The notes under the pieces: generated by a model
Database searches by the model: none
What the model was told of the DNA's origin: nothing
The model's input: only the letters and a program-made list of their open reading frames with translations
Position numbers and translations under genes: made by a program
Shown: positions 60,988-64,000 of the stretch, in pieces
How positions within the stretch are numbered: position 1 is the stretch's first letter
How the letters are laid out: every line of letters starts with the position of its first letter
Origin: Marvinbryantia formatexigens DSM 14469
GTDB lineage: Bacteria > Bacillota > Clostridia > Lachnospirales > Lachnospiraceae
Length of the DNA stretch: 64,000 nucleotides
Assembly: GCF_025148285.1 (NCBI RefSeq)
Contig: NZ_CP102268.1
Coordinates: forward strand, 4,247,501 to 4,311,500
Direction: 5' to 3'

Positions 60988-62069
60988 TACAGATTCTCCT
61001 CCTCAAATTTCTTCATAAATGCGACAAGCGCCTCCACGCCCTCCAGCGGCATGGCGTTGTAGATGCTGGCGCGCATTCCGCCGACGCTGCGGTGTCCCTT
61101 CAGGTTTTCCAGACCGGCTGCCTTTGCCTCTTTCACAAATTTTGCATCCAGCTCTTTATTTCCGGTCACGAACGGCACGTTCATCAGAGAGCGGTCCTTT
61201 TTCTCCACGGTTCCGTGGAACAGCCTGCTGTTGTCCAGAAAGTCGTACAGGATCGCCGCCTTTTTCTCGTTGCGCTCCTTCATGGCTTCCAGACCGCCCA
61301 TCTTCTTCAGCCACTTGAATACCTTGCCGCAGATATAGATGCAGTAGCTGTTCGGCGTATTGTAAAGTGAGTTATTATCGGCATGTGTTTTATAAGTAAG
61401 CATCGTCGGTGTGCCCGGAAGAACATCCTCCGTGATTAAATCCTCGCGGATAATCACGATTACCATGCCCGCCGGTCCGATATTTTTCTGGACGCCGCCG
61501 TAGATGATGCCATACTTTGTGACATCCACCGGCTCAGAAAGAAAGCAGGAGGAAACGTCCGCCACCAGCGTTTTGCCCTTGGTGTTGGGCAGCTCCTTAA
61601 ATTTGGTGCCGTAGATGGTATTGTTCTCGCAGATGTAGACATAGTCCGCATCCTCGCTCACCGGTAAATCGGAGCAGTCCGGAATATAAGAAAAGGTTTT
61701 ATCCTCGGAGGAGGCAATTTTATTCGCCTTCCCGTATTTCTGCGCCTCCTGGTACGCCTTCTTCGCCCACTGTCCGGTGACAATGTAATCCGCCACCTTA
61801 TTCTTCATCAGATTCATCGGAATCATGGCGAACTGCTGCGAAGCGCCGCCCTGCAGAAACAGAACCTTATAGTTATCGGGAATGTGCATCAGATCGCGCA
61901 GATCCTGCTCCGCCTCTTTAATGATTCCGTCAAAAATCTCCCCGCGGTGGCTCATTTCCATCACAGACATTCCGCTGCCGCGATAATCCAGCATCTCGTC
62001 GGCAGCCTCCTGCAGCACCTCCTCCGGCAGAACCGCTGGACCTGCAGAAAAATTGTACACTCTTCTCAT
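60987..62069 (-). CDS. serC: Phosphoserine aminotransferase
   Basis: The 360-residue PLP enzyme starts VYNFSAGPAVLPEEVLQEAA and has YVYICENNTIYGTKF, DVSSCFLSEPVDVTKYGIIY and the PLP lysine in GGVQKNIGPAGMVIVI near residue 198. It makes phosphoserine from phosphohydroxypyruvate, and serA comes next, so the two steps are coupled. GAGGAGG precedes the start at 62069. Confidence 0.96.
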   Translation of the reverse strand: MRRVYNFSAGPAVLPEEVLQEAADEMLDYRGSGMSVMEMSHRGEIFDGIIKEAEQDLRDLMHIPDNYKVLFLQGGASQQFAMIPMNLMKNKVADYIVTGQWAKKAYQEAQKYGKANKIASSEDKTFSYIPDCSDLPVSEDADYVYICENNTIYGTKFKELPNTKGKTLVADVSSCFLSEPVDVTKYGIIYGGVQKNIGPAGMVIVIIREDLITEDVLPGTPTMLTYKTHADNNSLYNTPNSYCIYICGKVFKWLKKMGGLEAMKERNEKKAAILYDFLDNSRLFHGTVEKKDRSLMNVPFVTGNKELDAKFVKEAKAAGLENLKGHRSVGGMRASIYNAMPLEGVEALVAFMKKFEEENL

Positions 62070-62132
62070 AATTTCTCCTCCTCACTTCTCTCAAATCAGC
62101 TACATATATCCAGAAAAACATAAAATATGTGT

Positions 62133-62182
62133 AATTCTTACGATACCACGGATTTATGCAATTCCTACGATACCACGGATTT
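62133..62182. repeat. Direct repeat upstream of serC
   Basis: Two 23-base units (62133-62155 and 62160-62182) differ at one position; they share the core TACGATACCACGGATTT and have a period of 27 bases. They lie 60-115 bases upstream of the serC start, where a regulator could bind. A CACGGA/TCCGTG hairpin begins in the second unit. No promoter with good boxes is recognisable in this 249-base gap. The palindromes near 62270-62300 hold overlapping ATGC-rich inverted repeats of unknown meaning. Confidence 0.6.
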
Positions 62183-62318
62183 CTCCGTGCTCCGCACTTT
62201 CGAAATCCTGAAAACATTCGAAATCCGCCCTGTCGGGCTTCTTTCTCATGTTTTCGCGGCTCTCAAGGACATGCGCCCGCATGTAAACATGCAGCGCCTG
62301 TCTTTTCAAGCCTGGTAT

Positions 62319-63989
62319 CTACATGTCGTCCTGGTCGAAGGCTTCCTCTATCGGCGCGCCTGCCGGTACCATCGGGAATACCTTGTCGTCCTGGTCTATC
62401 TGGCAGTCGATCAGCACCGGTCTGCCAAGTGCGATGGCTTTTTCCAGAGCCGGTGTCAGCTCTTCCATGCTGCGCACGCAGATGCCAACGGCTCCCAGCG
62501 CCTCGGCAACCTTCACAAAGTCCACGCTGTCGTTTAATACGGTCGCGGAGTAGCGCTCGTCGTAGAACAGTGTCTGCCACTGGCGCACCATGCCCAGAAC
62601 ATGGTTATTGATAACCACCTCGATAATCGGGATGTTGTAGCGCGCCGCCGTAGCCAGCTCGTTCATGTTCATGCGGAAGCAGCCGTCTCCTGCAATGTTG
62701 ATGACCGTCTTTTCCGGGCGTCCCATCTTCGCGCCGATGGCGGCACCAAGACCGTAGCCCATCGTGCCAAGTCCGCCGGAGGTTAAAAGCGTGTGCGGCT
62801 TTTTGTATTTATAATACTGTGCCGCCCACATCTGATGCTGTCCGACATCGGTCACGATAATGGCGTCGCCCTCCGTCACCTTATAGATTTCCTCCACAAC
62901 CGCCGGACCGGTCAGCTTTCCGTGCTCGTATTTAAGCGGATGCTTTTCTTTTATCTCATGGATTTCCTGCAGCCACTCGTCGTGGTTGTGGTCCTCTATC
63001 CGCGGGTTCAGACGGCGGAGCACCTCACGCACGTCTCCCTGGATGCTGCAGTCTACCATGATATTTTTGTTGATTTCCGCCGGATCGATATCAATATGCA
63101 GAATCTTCGCATTTTTCGCAAAGCGGCTCGCATTGCCGACCACGCGGTCACTGAAGCGGATACCGATGGCAATCAGCAGGTCGCACTTCGTGATGCCAAG
63201 GTTGGAGCACTTTGTTCCGTGCATACCTGTCATGCCGGTGTAGCGCTCGTCTCTTCCGTCGAACGCTCCCTTGCCCATCAGCGAATCGCCGACCGGCGCA
63301 TGGACCTTATCCACAAACTCCTTCAGCTCCTTAGCCGCGTCGGAGATCACGGCGCCGCCGCCCACCAGAACAAACGGACGTTTGCTGTGATTAATCAGCT
63401 CTACCGCGCTCTCAAGGTCCGCCTCGCGGATATAATCGGTCTTCCGCTCGATTTTCTCCGGCTCCTGCTTTTCGTACTCTGTCACAGCCGCCGTCACGTC
63501 CTTCGGGATATCGATCAGAACAGGACCCGGTCTGCCCTCCGCCGCAATGCGGAACGCGTCGCGGATGGTATCCGCAAGCTTTGCCACATCCTTTACAATA
63601 TAATTATGCTTCGTGATCGGCATTGTCACACCGGCAATGTCGATTTCCTGGAAGCTGTCTTTTCCGAGCAGCGGAACGCCCACATTCGCCGTAATCGCCA
63701 CGATCGGAACGGAATCCATGTACGCGGTGGCGATACCAGTTACCAGGTTGGTCGCGCCCGGACCGGAGGTCGCAAGGCAGACGCCCACCTTTCCGGTCGC
63801 TCTCGCATAGCCGTCCGCCGCGTGGGACGCCCCCTGCTCGTGCGAGGTCAGAATATGGGTGATTTCCTTCCCGTGCTTATATAATTCGTCATAAATGTTC
63901 AGAATCGCACCGCCCGGATAGCCGAAAACGGTATCCACGCCCTGCTCCTTCAGACATTCAATTACAATCTGTGAACCTGTTAATTTCAT
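62319..63989 (-). CDS. ilvB: Acetolactate synthase large subunit
   Basis: The 556-residue ThDP enzyme condenses pyruvate to acetolactate, or pyruvate and 2-oxobutyrate, for branched-chain amino acids. The catalytic Glu lies in LTSHEQGASHAADGYARATG near residue 50; the ThDP-Mg motif is in INIAGDGCFRMNMNELATAA near 435, followed by NNHVLGMVRQWQ. The length and the NVGVPLLGKDSFQEIDI segment match biosynthetic IlvB rather than catabolic AlsS. GGAGG precedes the start at 63989. No ilvN small-subunit gene is downstream, so it may lie elsewhere. Confidence 0.94.
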   Translation of the reverse strand: MKLTGSQIVIECLKEQGVDTVFGYPGGAILNIYDELYKHGKEITHILTSHEQGASHAADGYARATGKVGVCLATSGPGATNLVTGIATAYMDSVPIVAITANVGVPLLGKDSFQEIDIAGVTMPITKHNYIVKDVAKLADTIRDAFRIAAEGRPGPVLIDIPKDVTAAVTEYEKQEPEKIERKTDYIREADLESAVELINHSKRPFVLVGGGAVISDAAKELKEFVDKVHAPVGDSLMGKGAFDGRDERYTGMTGMHGTKCSNLGITKCDLLIAIGIRFSDRVVGNASRFAKNAKILHIDIDPAEINKNIMVDCSIQGDVREVLRRLNPRIEDHNHDEWLQEIHEIKEKHPLKYEHGKLTGPAVVEEIYKVTEGDAIIVTDVGQHQMWAAQYYKYKKPHTLLTSGGLGTMGYGLGAAIGAKMGRPEKTVINIAGDGCFRMNMNELATAARYNIPIIEVVINNHVLGMVRQWQTLFYDERYSATVLNDSVDFVKVAEALGAVGICVRSMEELTPALEKAIALGRPVLIDCQIDQDDKVFPMVPAGAPIEEAFDQDDM

Positions 63990-64000
63990 ATAAATCCTCC

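Overview
The window looks like a chromosomal segment of a spore-forming, Gram-positive Lachnospiraceae-type member of the Clostridia. Evidence for this is a small acid-soluble spore protein, GerW (YtfJ), YlbJ-like and SpoIVA-like sequences, a SleB-type hydrolase, the Firmicutes-style gene order rpmB / asp23 / fakA / recG / rsmD / coaD / ylbJ-like, GGAGG ribosome binding sites, and several near-consensus TTGACA-17-TATAAT promoters. Most genes lie on the minus strand. No phage, transposase, plasmid or CRISPR locus is visible.

Layout. 1-8064: a MATE transporter cut by the window edge, then histidine genes in two minus-strand blocks (hisZ-hisG-hisD and hisB-hisIE), separated by a plus-strand secreted protein gene. 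8105-16707: RNA-modification and stress genes (RecU, two pseudouridine synthases, a YgiQ radical-SAM protein, an RsmF-type methyltransferase, a small alarmone synthetase), then a YlbJ-like membrane protein. 16717-28777: a conserved core (coaD, rsmD, Na/Pi transporter, mgsA, SASP, recG, fakA, asp23, rpmB) followed by the spore genes gerW and ytfI and an unlisted 45-residue membrane protein. 28863-40621: Nudix, PBP2/FtsW, U32 peptidase, zapA, ruvAB and a cobalamin nucleotide-loop cluster (cobT, cobU, cobS, a CobU-like paralogue, a CobC-like phosphatase), the last possibly one long transcript from a perfect promoter. 40709-48553: two secreted cell-wall-binding proteins, a promoterless C-terminal SpoIVA fragment, cysK, mgtE, trpS and luxS. 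48657-63989: a GH13 protein that has lost catalytic residues, DUF1292, a UvrD-like helicase, gltX, tRNA-Thr, and a serC-serA-DUF1015-glgB-csoR run, ending with ilvB.

Most of the content is housekeeping. The unusual signals are: a short dispersed palindromic repeat (four copies, two of them inserted in frame in the rsmF-type gene, one overlapping the stop codon of the 45-residue protein); a HisF-like domain without its catalytic aspartates fused to HisIE; a CsoR repressor with a 120-residue extension holding 31 histidines; a GH13 pseudoenzyme; a CobU-like paralogue with an altered P-loop; a palindromic candidate operator in the his leader; and repeated in-frame tandem expansions in otherwise ordinary proteins. 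I see no clearly new multi-gene system; the best candidates for undescribed biology are the repeat family and the altered or extended proteins.
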